Assembly: GCA_025927575.1 (NCBI GenBank)
Contig: JAICLJ010000001.1
Coordinates: 1 to 64,000, forward strand
Direction of reading: 5' to 3'
Length of the DNA stretch: 64,000 nucleotides
DNA from: Bryobacteraceae bacterium
Lineage (GTDB): Bacteria > Acidobacteriota > Terriglobia > Bryobacterales > Bryobacteraceae
A program made the translations under genes and the position numbers. Every line of letters begins with the position of its first letter. The stretch's first letter is position 1. Shown here piece by piece: positions 38,810-48,334 of the stretch. The notes under the pieces were generated by a model. It ran no database searches and was not told the origin of the DNA. It saw only the letters and a program-made list of their open reading frames with translations.

Positions 38810-41800
38810 TAGAAACGTAACCTCAAAAAAACATCCATCGAACGCATCGCTTTGGCTCCAGTGACGACTCCGGCATCTGCAGCATCGATAACCGTGATGA
38901 CGTTGGAGAAGCTCGCTGAATTGGTCAGGTTTTGAACCTCCCACCGCAGCTCGAACTGGTAACGGTCATCTCTGCCGAAGTGCATGCGGCGCCCGAAGGC
39001 GGCGTTCACGGTAAAAAAGCCAGGCCCCACGATCGAGCCTCGGGCTGCATTGCCGAAGCTGTTGGCTTGCGGCAACGAAAAAGCGGAAACGTCGAAGAAA
39101 CGGTTGTTCGTCTGCTGCCAGGAAAGCAGATTGGGATCGCCGGTCTGATCCGGACGTTGCGAAAAAAGAGGGCCGACGCCATTCGTGTTCTGCGGGGTGA
39201 TATAGGGCGTGAGGTGGTTCCCGCTGTTTACCAGCGTGTTCGCGCTCAAGTGCCAGTTGCCGAGCAGTTTCGCGCCGATTCCGCTGCGCACCCAGCGCCT
39301 CCGTCCGCCGAACGGCAGGTCATAGTAGAACCAGGTACGGAAGTCGTTGCGGATGTCGAAAAAGGAATTGCCCCGCTCCGCGCTGAAATTGTTGTAGTCC
39401 TGAACGAGACCGCTGACGTGGCCGACACCGATGATGCTGGCATTGTCGATCGAGTGGCCTAGAGTGTACAGAAAGAGAAAGCGCATGCCATTAGACATCC
39501 GCTTCTGTACCCTGGCTTGGATACCGTTATAGGTGGAATCGGCGCCCGACGTTTCATATTCGAATCCCGTGGCATTGGGGATGCGCCGGCGCTGGTCGGA
39601 TCCAACAACGCTGCCGGGCGCGGCCTGATTCGGATCCGCGAGAAGATCAAGGTGCGTGCCCTTTACTCCCGTGTAGAGTAACTCGACCACATAACTTGAC
39701 CCGAACTGTTGCTCGACGGACAGGTTCCAGATCTGAGCGTAGCCGACCTTGTAATTCGGATCCGCACCGTAGATGTTATTGACGGCATCGGGCGGAGAGG
39801 CGGGGAAGCCGTTCTGGAGCGTTAGTAGCTGCGCGGGCGACGTGACAAGCCTACGCGATTTCGCCCACGGCGGCTGATTCAGCATTTCAGTAAAGAGGCT
39901 GTCGTAAATCGAGCCGTTATAGAACATTCCGTAACCGGCGCGGACCACCGGCCCGGCATGATCGAATGGCCTCCAGGCGATGCCTACGCGTGGGGCGAAG
40001 TCGGCATACCGGGTTCGGATTAGTGACTCGGGCAGAGGGGCGCCGAACGGATTTGGCTGGCCCGGCACGGCCACGGCGACCTGAGTAACGCCGGAATTCA
40101 TGAGTAGATTTGCAAGGTGATTGTTCTTTTCGGTAAATGGCGTACTCAGCTCATAGCGGACCCCATAATTGACCGAAAAGCGCGGTTTCACGCGCCAGTC
40201 GTCTTGCAGATACGAGATGAACTGCCAGCTCCGGCCGTAGTTGCTGTTCGTGCCGAACTGAACGTTCGTGCTCTCGGGCAGCCCGAGCAGGAAATCCGCA
40301 AAATCCAGGCCGGTAGCGGGGTCGCTCTTGCCCGAGCCGTCAAGCTGGCTGGTCATCAGGCCGGAGAACGAATACACGCCACGCGCCGTCGGATCGGTAT
40401 AGGTATTCAATTGCCTGCGGCGTACCTCCGCGCCGGCGCTAATAGTGTGCCTCCGGAGCGTATAAGAAAGGCTGTCGGACGCACGCAGGGTCTGGTTGCG
40501 GACCAATAGTGCAGCCGGGTCCGCAAGCTCCGCGAAATTGGCGAACGTGATAAGCGGCACGCCGTAGTCGATAGGCGCTGTCGAGATGCCGGTGAAACCA
40601 GCTTGGGCGGCAACATTATTCGTGAACGCATTTGTACTGAATATCTGGTTGCGGTTGCGGTTGAAATTAACCTTCGTTTCGTTGATCAGACGAGAAGTCC
40701 AGTTTTGCGTTAAGCCCAGCGTGATGTTCTGATCGCGAGTGGCCGCATTCCCGGAAAGCGAGGGGAAACTGGTAATGGACTTGGCGCGCGCTTGTACGAG
40801 GTTATAGACGCCGAGGATATTGAGGCGCGGAGAAAGTGAGTGCAGAAAGCGGAAATTCACAATATCGGCCGAAGTAGGTATGCGAGCCTGACGGTGATAA
40901 TTCAGGATCGAACCGGGAAGGTTGGGCTCCGGAATCAAAGGCATCAGCTTCAATGCAGTGGAATCGAGCCGCGAGGCTGGAATTGCGCACCCGAACGGCT
41001 GGCGCGGCCCGTCCGGGCCCGTCAGGGGATCGAATAATTGACTTCCCCGATCGCAAAAATTGCCGGTGCGCTCCGCCACGCCTGGGACTGTTTTGAACAG
41101 ATCGCTTGCATCGGTGCGGCGGTTGAGTTGGTAATTGACAAACCAGAACGTGCGATCCCTGCCGTCATACAGCTTGGGAATCGTGAGCGGCCCGCCTAAA
41201 TTCATGCCGAAGCGCTCGTTGAAATGCGCGATTTTCGGCGCCGGCACACCAGTAAGGGCGTAGTTACGCGCGTCCCATGCGGAGGTGTCGTAATAATTGT
41301 AAAGCGTAAGATGAACTTGATTCGATCCCAGGTGCTTGATCTTGTCCCGGACCGTCAAATCAACAACACCGCCTGTGAGGTTATCGGCGGGAGCGCCGTT
41401 GGTAAAAGGACTCGCCTGCGCCAAGCCTTTCGCGCTTTTGGAATGGCCGCCGTGGCTATGATGTTTGCCGGATTTATTACTCGTGTTATTGGTGGACACA
41501 GCATCGTCGTTATCGCTCGGATCTGCGAGCCCGGCCGTTGAGCCACGTCCGACGGCGCCGCTGATCAGATACGAGTCGGCCGAAAGGGCTTCGGTGTTTG
41601 CGCTGGCCGAAGGCGGCGTCAAAACTGCGACCTGTTGACCTGGATCTGAGTTGGCTGTCAGGATTCCGGTTGGCTCCACCTGCTCGAAACCGTCGCTATT
41701 GCCTTTGCGGCGACCCGCCTTGGTGGAACTGCCATCGCTCGCCCGATCGGGAATGCCAGTCTTACGAGTGTGCTGTCTCCTGGTGGCTTCGGGCTCGCCA

Positions 41801-42339
41801 TTGGATTCCTGAGCCGGCTTCACGATTGGTGACTTATTTGCCGGTTCTACTTTTTGTTTGGGGCCCGATGACTTAGAAGAAACATTTACACCCGCCGGCG
41901 TTCCGATGGATGTGCGGCGGCTGAGCGTGAGCTCGACCTTCTGCGGAACCGCTGATTGAGCGGAGCCGGCCCCGATCTCGGTTTGCCAGAGGGCAGACCC
42001 TAAGCCGATCTGGTGCGCCTCAATGCGATACCGGCCGGCGGAAAGACCGGGCACACAGAAATTGCCTGTCTCATCCGTCGAGGTTTCCCAGATATTTCCC
42101 GCCGGCAAACGTGACAGACGAACCGCCGCGCCAGGAACGGCGAGACCTTCCGAAGTGCGCACAACTCCACAGATTCGTAATGCGGCGCCTGTTTCGCGTG
42201 CCGCGGCGATCTCCTGGCGCGAAGAAGTAGCGCGCGAAGAAGTAGCGGACGATGTGGGCGCCGCCGTCTGGCCGATCGCCCAAATGGGAACAAACAGCCC
42301 GGCAACAAGACAACTGGAAATAAGAGCAACCTTTTGCAT
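38809..42339 (-). CDS. TonB-dependent/Oar-like outer membrane receptor with carboxypeptidase-regulatory N-terminal domain
   Basis: AALRICGVVRTSEGLAVPGAAVRLSRLPAGNIWETSTDETGNFCVPGLSAGRYRIEA...FGMNLGGPLTIPKLYDGRDRTFWFVNYQ...C-terminal MDVFLRLRF. Confidence 0.9.
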   Translation of the reverse strand: MQKVALISSCLVAGLFVPIWAIGQTAAPTSSATSSRATSSRQEIAAARETGAALRICGVVRTSEGLAVPGAAVRLSRLPAGNIWETSTDETGNFCVPGLSAGRYRIEAHQIGLGSALWQTEIGAGSAQSAVPQKVELTLSRRTSIGTPAGVNVSSKSSGPKQKVEPANKSPIVKPAQESNGEPEATRRQHTRKTGIPDRASDGSSTKAGRRKGNSDGFEQVEPTGILTANSDPGQQVAVLTPPSASANTEALSADSYLISGAVGRGSTAGLADPSDNDDAVSTNNTSNKSGKHHSHGGHSKSAKGLAQASPFTNGAPADNLTGGVVDLTVRDKIKHLGSNQVHLTLYNYYDTSAWDARNYALTGVPAPKIAHFNERFGMNLGGPLTIPKLYDGRDRTFWFVNYQLNRRTDASDLFKTVPGVAERTGNFCDRGSQLFDPLTGPDGPRQPFGCAIPASRLDSTALKLMPLIPEPNLPGSILNYHRQARIPTSADIVNFRFLHSLSPRLNILGVYNLVQARAKSITSFPSLSGNAATRDQNITLGLTQNWTSRLINETKVNFNRNRNQIFSTNAFTNNVAAQAGFTGISTAPIDYGVPLITFANFAELADPAALLVRNQTLRASDSLSYTLRRHTISAGAEVRRRQLNTYTDPTARGVYSFSGLMTSQLDGSGKSDPATGLDFADFLLGLPESTNVQFGTNSNYGRSWQFISYLQDDWRVKPRFSVNYGVRYELSTPFTEKNNHLANLLMNSGVTQVAVAVPGQPNPFGAPLPESLIRTRYADFAPRVGIAWRPFDHAGPVVRAGYGMFYNGSIYDSLFTEMLNQPPWAKSRRLVTSPAQLLTLQNGFPASPPDAVNNIYGADPNYKVGYAQIWNLSVEQQFGSSYVVELLYTGVKGTHLDLLADPNQAAPGSVVGSDQRRRIPNATGFEYETSGADSTYNGIQARVQKRMSNGMRFLFLYTLGHSIDNASIIGVGHVSGLVQDYNNFSAERGNSFFDIRNDFRTWFYYDLPFGGRRRWVRSGIGAKLLGNWHLSANTLVNSGNHLTPYITPQNTNGVGPLFSQRPDQTGDPNLLSWQQTNNRFFDVSAFSLPQANSFGNAARGSIVGPGFFTVNAAFGRRMHFGRDDRYQFELRWEVQNLTNSASFSNVITVIDAADAGVVTGAKAMRSMDVFLRLRF

Positions 42340-42371
42340 ACATCACCTCTCAACGAAGATCCGATCTCGCG

Positions 42372-42965
42372 CTAGCGGTCCACCTTGAAACTGCCGGGCG
42401 GATGAGCCTTCGCCCAGGCGCGAAGCCACGCCACTTTTGCAGCGGGAAGCTGCTTGCCATCTCGGTATTGACGGGCTTCGTCAAGAGCGTTATCGAGCGA
42501 CCAGCCATCGATCGAATAACGAGCGAGGGCGGCCATCAGCCCGGTACGGCTCCTCCCGGCGGCGCAGTGAATGTGCACGGGTTGATTCGCCGGATCTTGA
42601 ATAAACTTCAGATACTCGACCGCCTGTTTTTCCGTGGGCATTACGGAACCGGTTAGCGGTATGCGCATCACATTTTGGAAACCAAATTCCCGATAATTAA
42701 CCTCGTGCTCGGTGCGGAACGTGACAATGCTCCGAACGCCCTGCTCCCGAAGCCAGATCCACCCCTGCTCATTGCGCGGGAGGCCGGAGCGGGTGAGTTC
42801 GTGGGGCCAAATTACTCCATAGTTTCTTAGCGGCGCATTCTTGAAGAGATCCTTCTGAGCCGCGCGCAAATGTGCCGCGCCAGGCCCAGCGGTCGCGAGG
42901 AGTGCGAGCGCCAAACTCGCGCATGTTCGGAACGATCCGATTCGGCCTATGTTCATACCCCGCAT
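42372..42965 (-). CDS. Secreted dual-specificity/tyrosine phosphatase-like protein
   Basis: Signal-like N-terminus; VHIHCAAGRSRTGLMAAL (HCx5R) and EQGVRSIVTFRTEHE. Confidence 0.9.
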   Translation of the reverse strand: MRGMNIGRIGSFRTCASLALALLATAGPGAAHLRAAQKDLFKNAPLRNYGVIWPHELTRSGLPRNEQGWIWLREQGVRSIVTFRTEHEVNYREFGFQNVMRIPLTGSVMPTEKQAVEYLKFIQDPANQPVHIHCAAGRSRTGLMAALARYSIDGWSLDNALDEARQYRDGKQLPAAKVAWLRAWAKAHPPGSFKVDR

Positions 42966-42997
42966 CTCTCTTCCTTTCTTCGAGTCATCGAAACTGT

Positions 42998-44851
42998 CTA
43001 ACCGGTTGCGTTGGGCAACTCCACTTGAAGCGAATAAACTCTGCGATAGGCGCCGTTGTGCGCGAGGAGCTCGTCATGACAGCCGGTTTCGACTACCTTT
43101 CCGTTTTCAATGACCACGATCTTGTCGGCGCGGCGTATCGTCGAGAAGCGGTGTGCCACGACGAATATCGTGCGGCCTTCGGCGACGTTTTCAAGCGCCT
43201 CCTGGATTACCTGCTCTGATTCGGAATCCAGATGTGACGTGGCCTCGTCGAAAATCATAATGCGTGGATTGCGCAGAATCGCACGCGCAATGGCGATGCG
43301 CTGCCGCTGACCGCCGGATAGTTGTAAACCACGCTCGCCCACTTCAGTCAAGTAGCCATCGGACGAGGCGGAAAGAAAATCGTGCGCGTACGCGGCCCGC
43401 GCGGCCTGGACAATTTCCATGTCGCTGGCATCCGGGCTGGCGTAAGCGATGTTTTCGCGGGCTGCGCCGGAGAATAGGAAAATATCCTGCGAAACAATGC
43501 TGATCTGCCGGCGGAGTTGCTGCAGCGGAATTCGAGTAAGCGGGACCCCGTCGATCAGGATGCGCCCCGATGTGGGCTCGTAGAAACGCAGCAACAGATT
43601 GACTACGGTTGTTTTGCCGCCGCCACTCGGACCAACCAGCGCGACCAATTCGCCGGGCTTCACATGCAGGGAGAAATTTTTAAGCACCGGATGGCCAGGG
43701 TCATAGCCGAAGCACACATTCTCAAACTGGATATCGCCTGATTGGGGCAGGGGAGCAGGCCCGGAATCGCCATGGGCTAATGCTCCGGATAACCCCGGCT
43801 CTCTACGCTGCTCCAAACCGCCGGCGGCTTCGGGCTGTATATCCATCACCTCGAACACGCGGTCGGCGGCGGCGAGGATCTTCTGCATCGAAAGGTTCAT
43901 CTTGCTGAGGGCCTTCACCGGGCTGTAGAGCTTGCTTGTGTAGGTGAAGAACGCGACCAGCCCTCCGACGGTGAGCGCGTTCCCCGCGACCACCCAGGGC
44001 GGCGCAAACCAAACAACTATCAACGTGCCGGTAAATACGCAAAACTCGACGCTTGATGAGTAGATAGCCGAGAGTGTTTTTAGCCGCACGCGGCCACTCA
44101 GCAGTTCCTTGCATTTCCCGGCAAAACGATCCAGTTCAAACTGTTCGCCGCAGAATGCCTTTACAACGCGAACACCGCCAATGGCCTCTTCGGCCAAACT
44201 CGCCATATCGCCGTTGATATTTCGCACGCTGCGCGAGAACCGTTTCACCGGTTTGCGGAAGAAGAACACGGAACAGGCGAGCGCGATCACTGTCGGCAAA
44301 AGGAACAGTGTGAGCCTGGCGCTTACGGCAAACATTGCCGCCAGTGTCCCCGCGAGCGTAATGAACTGCGATCCGATGTTTTGCGTGAGCGTATCCAGAA
44401 AGCTTTCGACGGCATCGACGTCGCCGGTGACACGAGCCAGCAAGTCCCCCGTACGGCCGCGATCGAAAAAGCTCACCGGCAGCGCGATCGTGTGCTCGTA
44501 GAGATCGCAACGGATTCGACTGACAAGACGCTGGTTGCCGAGTTCCTGTAAGACGTCCGCCCCAAAATCGAGAATCTGCTGGCCGACAAACGCGATTGTG
44601 AGCAGCAGAATGACGAACGGAAGCCGGCTGAGATCCTGTTTGCGGATGACGAGATCGAAAAGCTGAAAGCCGATAATCCAGGGCCTGGCAAGATCCAGCA
44701 GCGCGCTGCCGACAATGCAAAACTCTAGGGTCGCCAATATTGGCCATACGCCGGCCGCATAGCTGAACAGGCGCAGGAATGTGCCTCGCCGCGCCTTATG
44801 GCTGCCGCCGCGCGGCTTCTCTTCATTCCGGACTTTGGCATCGGTGTTCAT
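42998..44851 (-). CDS. ABC transporter, fused permease-ATPase (MsbA-like exporter)
   Basis: Walker A GPSGGGKTT, LSGGQRQRIAIARA, IMIFDEATSHLD; N-terminal TM domain. Confidence 0.97.
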   Translation of the reverse strand: MNTDAKVRNEEKPRGGSHKARRGTFLRLFSYAAGVWPILATLEFCIVGSALLDLARPWIIGFQLFDLVIRKQDLSRLPFVILLLTIAFVGQQILDFGADVLQELGNQRLVSRIRCDLYEHTIALPVSFFDRGRTGDLLARVTGDVDAVESFLDTLTQNIGSQFITLAGTLAAMFAVSARLTLFLLPTVIALACSVFFFRKPVKRFSRSVRNINGDMASLAEEAIGGVRVVKAFCGEQFELDRFAGKCKELLSGRVRLKTLSAIYSSSVEFCVFTGTLIVVWFAPPWVVAGNALTVGGLVAFFTYTSKLYSPVKALSKMNLSMQKILAAADRVFEVMDIQPEAAGGLEQRREPGLSGALAHGDSGPAPLPQSGDIQFENVCFGYDPGHPVLKNFSLHVKPGELVALVGPSGGGKTTVVNLLLRFYEPTSGRILIDGVPLTRIPLQQLRRQISIVSQDIFLFSGAARENIAYASPDASDMEIVQAARAAYAHDFLSASSDGYLTEVGERGLQLSGGQRQRIAIARAILRNPRIMIFDEATSHLDSESEQVIQEALENVAEGRTIFVVAHRFSTIRRADKIVVIENGKVVETGCHDELLAHNGAYRRVYSLQVELPNATG

Positions 44852-45918
44852 TGGCCAAAATCCAGAGCGCGCGACATTTCGCTCACGTAAAAAGGCATCA
44901 GCTCTTCCCAGCTCCGCTTGCCTTTAGCGCGGCCTTGCTTCAAACCGCCGAGAAAACTGTGGAACACAAAAGCAGCCCAGTAGCAACCCACGCTCGCCGC
45001 GGCTTCGGGAATCTCGGCGAGATACGTGGTGAGAAAGGCTGCTGTCGCATTTTCGGCGCGGCCCATATCAAAACCCTCTTTGAAGGCAGTTAGCCGTAGG
45101 ACGCGCACGAATTCGGCGGCATCCTTGGCAGGGTCGGAAAGGCGGCAGCGGTCAAGATCGATTACGGCGATTGCGTCGGCACTCACGAATATGTGGTCGT
45201 GATGGTACCGGCCGTGAGTGAAAACGAATCGCCGGGGTTCCGGCAGCTTCGCGATACGCTTCTCGAGCATGTTCATCAGTTCGCGGACGGCGTCGAGCTT
45301 TTCCGGGCGAACCGCCACAGCCTTGATCAGGCGGGTCGCCATTCGAAAAAGCTTCAGCGACTCCCAATCCGAATCCGGAGAGCCTGTCGTGAGCGAAGAC
45401 CGGTGCATGGCGGCGAGCCATTTAGCCGCTTCGCGACTGCCTGCAACCAGATCCACTGCGGCGTGCCCGTCAAATACGGCGCCGAGCGCGATCCCTGGCA
45501 CGCACCGCATGAGCAGCAGATTGTGATCGGCGAGAAAGCCAATCGGTTGCGGCACGCGGTAATACGACGCGGCGTTGAACCCGGATTCCCAGAGCGCGCG
45601 ATTAATCTCGTGACACTGAGGGCCAAGATCGTCGGAGTAGAGCTTAGCGAAAAAAACATCTTCCGGTCCGAAGTCATACCGGAGCGTCAGGCGGCCAGTT
45701 CCGGTATTCTGGACGACATCCGAACGGCAGTTCGTGCAATAGCAGTTCCGTTCCATGCGAATCAGCGGAACAATTTGAGTTCCGATGAATTCCGGAGTAG
45801 TGAAGTCCGCGGCCTTCCGCGCAAGTCCTTCTCTATCGAACGATGCGGCAGCGAGCGGAGCCGGCGGGGGCGCCAACCGTCGTGTGAAAAATGATGTTGT
45901 CTGACCAGTGGCGCCCAT
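44848..45918 (-). CDS. APH/choline-kinase-fold protein, catalytic Asp replaced by Arg (HGR)
   Basis: FVFTHGRYHHDHIFVSADAIAVIDLDRCRLSDPAKD; DVFFAKLYSDD lysine. Confidence 0.82.
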   Translation of the reverse strand: MGATGQTTSFFTRRLAPPPAPLAAASFDREGLARKAADFTTPEFIGTQIVPLIRMERNCYCTNCRSDVVQNTGTGRLTLRYDFGPEDVFFAKLYSDDLGPQCHEINRALWESGFNAASYYRVPQPIGFLADHNLLLMRCVPGIALGAVFDGHAAVDLVAGSREAAKWLAAMHRSSLTTGSPDSDWESLKLFRMATRLIKAVAVRPEKLDAVRELMNMLEKRIAKLPEPRRFVFTHGRYHHDHIFVSADAIAVIDLDRCRLSDPAKDAAEFVRVLRLTAFKEGFDMGRAENATAAFLTTYLAEIPEAAASVGCYWAAFVFHSFLGGLKQGRAKGKRSWEELMPFYVSEMSRALDFGQ

Positions 45919-45956
45919 TGCATATCCCTTCCTTGCCGCGATGTCACTTACCGGCG

Positions 45957-46994
45957 TTAGGCGGCGGTGGTCTGGACTGACCGTGCGCGCGTCGCCGTCT
46001 CGAACTCCGCGATATACAATTCACCTATCGCTTGCCGCTTCTCCTCGTTCACTTTCCGGCTCTTCAAGAGCTTCGCCAGCGCTTTGAACGCCAGTAGCGC
46101 ACGGAAGTAATCCAGATTTTCAAGATTCGAATCTGCCCACCGGCGGTATTCGGCCACGAACTCCCCGGCAAGTTGCTTGGCCCGCTGCTCATCTCCGCCC
46201 TCCTCAAAGCAATTCTTCTTCAGAGCATGGACAAAGCGCGCGACGTCCTTTGCCGGATCCGACAAACAAATCTTTTCGATGTCAATGACGGTTGCGCGGT
46301 TGGACTCGATAAAGACATGCGCCGCGCGGAACTGCCCGTGTACCGGCGTCGGCCGCACCGAAATATTGCTCGCTGGCGCCGCGGTGTGGAGATCGTGAAG
46401 CATATCAATGAAAAAGGAGGCGCAGCCCGGACACTCGGCCGCGACTTTTGCGAGCGCGTCGGCAATATCCAGAATCTCCATCCCTTCGCACGGGGACTGG
46501 ATCGGAAGACCAGGAATGTCGGCGGCGTGGAACTTCACCAGCCATCGAGCGGCTGCGCGAATCGCAGGAAGGACCGCATCAAGCGGAGCCCCGGCGACTA
46601 AGTCATTCAACGGTGTGCCGGCGGCTCTGCGCATCAGCAACATATTCGCTTCCTCAACGAAGATCAGGGGCTCGGGAATCTCGAGCCCGGAGCCGGCAGC
46701 AAAGCCGTTTTTCCAAAGATAAGCAAGCGAGCCATAGGTTTCGCGCCCCAGCGACGGGTCAAAATACGCCTTGCCATAGACGACGGCGCCGTCATCGGAG
46801 ATATAGCGCAGCGTGATCCGGTCAGTGGCTTTAGATCGAACAACTTCGACGTTCCAATCCGGCGGCCTCCAGGCGCCGTTAAACTTTATCTCCAGCGATG
46901 CTATGCGCTGCACGGCGATATCGTGGTTGCCGAAGAGTTGCGCTTCGCGCTGTCTCCAATTCAGCCGTTCGAATCTGGTCCCAGGTCGCATCAT
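45957..46994 (-). CDS. APH/choline-kinase-fold protein, catalytic Asp replaced by Gln (HGQ)
   Basis: TPVHGQFRAAHVFIESNRATVIDIEKICLSDPAKDVARFVHALK; AVVYGKAYFDPSL lysine. Confidence 0.82.
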   Translation of the reverse strand: MMRPGTRFERLNWRQREAQLFGNHDIAVQRIASLEIKFNGAWRPPDWNVEVVRSKATDRITLRYISDDGAVVYGKAYFDPSLGRETYGSLAYLWKNGFAAGSGLEIPEPLIFVEEANMLLMRRAAGTPLNDLVAGAPLDAVLPAIRAAARWLVKFHAADIPGLPIQSPCEGMEILDIADALAKVAAECPGCASFFIDMLHDLHTAAPASNISVRPTPVHGQFRAAHVFIESNRATVIDIEKICLSDPAKDVARFVHALKKNCFEEGGDEQRAKQLAGEFVAEYRRWADSNLENLDYFRALLAFKALAKLLKSRKVNEEKRQAIGELYIAEFETATRARSVQTTAA

Positions 46995-47017
46995 GGTGTT
47001 TCTCCCAAATGTGACTT

Positions 47018-48334
47018 CTAGGCTGACGCCGCTTGGCCAGCCTCTAGAGCACTGGTGAATTCGGCCGCGCACGACGCCGATTCGCGCACGCAGTTCACGT
47101 ACATTGCAAGGCGATCCGGATCGGTGACTTTCAGGACGCTGGCGACATAATAAAGCGCTTCGATGCTGGCCAGCGTCGCGTACGGAGCTATGCGCCCAGC
47201 AATGATCGGCGCCTGCATACGAGGGATCGCGCGAAAATAGCTTGTAAGGAAAGCATAGATTTCCCGATTCGCGGCGTCGGGTGAACGGCCCGAGAAACCC
47301 GCCATCGTGCGCATGTGCGCGATAAAGCAGCCCAAATCCCGGGCGGGATCGCCCACGCAAAATCGTTCGAAGTCGATCACCGTGATACATGCCTTGTCTA
47401 CAAAGATGTGATCTGGATGGAAATCGCCGTGGACCATCGCGGCCGGCACGTCTTGAAACCTGGCGAAAGCTTGCTCGACGACAGCGGCGCGCTCAAGAAG
47501 TTCGTCCGTCAACCCCGGTTGGTCCGCTCTGAGCGCCGCGACATGAACTTGAAGCAAAGTAGCATCGTCCGCATAGGCGCACACCTGAGCCGATGCCATT
47601 GGGAGGCTGTGCAGCTTCGCCAGCCAAAGACCCGTCCTGCGCATGTGTCTGAGCGAGGCTTCGCTGGCTCTTCCCAGATAAGTGCGGAGTTTCGAGCCGC
47701 GCGCTCTTCCCTGCAGAATCAGGCTGAGATCGGGGAAGTGCTGCACCGGCTCCGGAATCTTGAACTGTTCGTCCCGGCCGAAACCTCTATCCCAGAGCAG
47801 TCGCATGGCTTCGAATTCCCTGATCGCCTTTCCGGCGGCGCTCATGGTATCCCGTTTGCAAACGAGGCCGATCGAACTCTGTTTGCCGGTGAGCGGGTTG
47901 GCCGCAACGATCTCGAACGAGAACACATGACGGCTGCCGGGCCGGCGGCGCATCGCACGCACATCGAAGCTCTCGATTGTGAAGCCCTCGGCGAAGGTCC
48001 TGCCCAGCCGCGAACGGAAACTCGGATCGCCTATTTGCTGGCGTATGGAAACCGCGCCGGCAATTAGCCCCAGCAGCGGCAATGTAAATAGCAATAGCAG
48101 CGCCGGCATGTGGGCGTGCGTGACATGAGATCGGGCGGCCACGTGGACGGCATTGTGGAGGTGCGCCGCGATGCGTGGATGAGATACAAACCTCAGGGCC
48201 ACGGCGGCGAGACCAATGATAATCGCCTCAAGTTGCACAGACCGGCACTGCGCGAGCGCGCCGAACTTTGTTGTGGCCGGTGTAGCAACAGAACCGGAAC
48301 GATTGAACGACGAAGCTGATCCAGTTGTCCTCAT
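47018..48334 (-). CDS. APH/choline-kinase-fold protein, HGD retained, two predicted N-terminal TM helices
   Basis: AAMVHGDFHPDHIFVDKACITVIDFERFCVGDPARDLGCF; hydrophobic VQLEAIIIGLAAVALRFV and MPALLLLFTLPLLGLIAGAV. Confidence 0.85.
   Translation of the reverse strand: MRTTGSASSFNRSGSVATPATTKFGALAQCRSVQLEAIIIGLAAVALRFVSHPRIAAHLHNAVHVAARSHVTHAHMPALLLLFTLPLLGLIAGAVSIRQQIGDPSFRSRLGRTFAEGFTIESFDVRAMRRRPGSRHVFSFEIVAANPLTGKQSSIGLVCKRDTMSAAGKAIREFEAMRLLWDRGFGRDEQFKIPEPVQHFPDLSLILQGRARGSKLRTYLGRASEASLRHMRRTGLWLAKLHSLPMASAQVCAYADDATLLQVHVAALRADQPGLTDELLERAAVVEQAFARFQDVPAAMVHGDFHPDHIFVDKACITVIDFERFCVGDPARDLGCFIAHMRTMAGFSGRSPDAANREIYAFLTSYFRAIPRMQAPIIAGRIAPYATLASIEALYYVASVLKVTDPDRLAMYVNCVRESASCAAEFTSALEAGQAASA

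Noticed and set aside
45193-48067. Plus-strand ORFs of 233 and 250 aa opposite the APH-fold genes
   Set aside because: Shadow ORFs; the minus-strand frames carry conserved kinase-fold motifs
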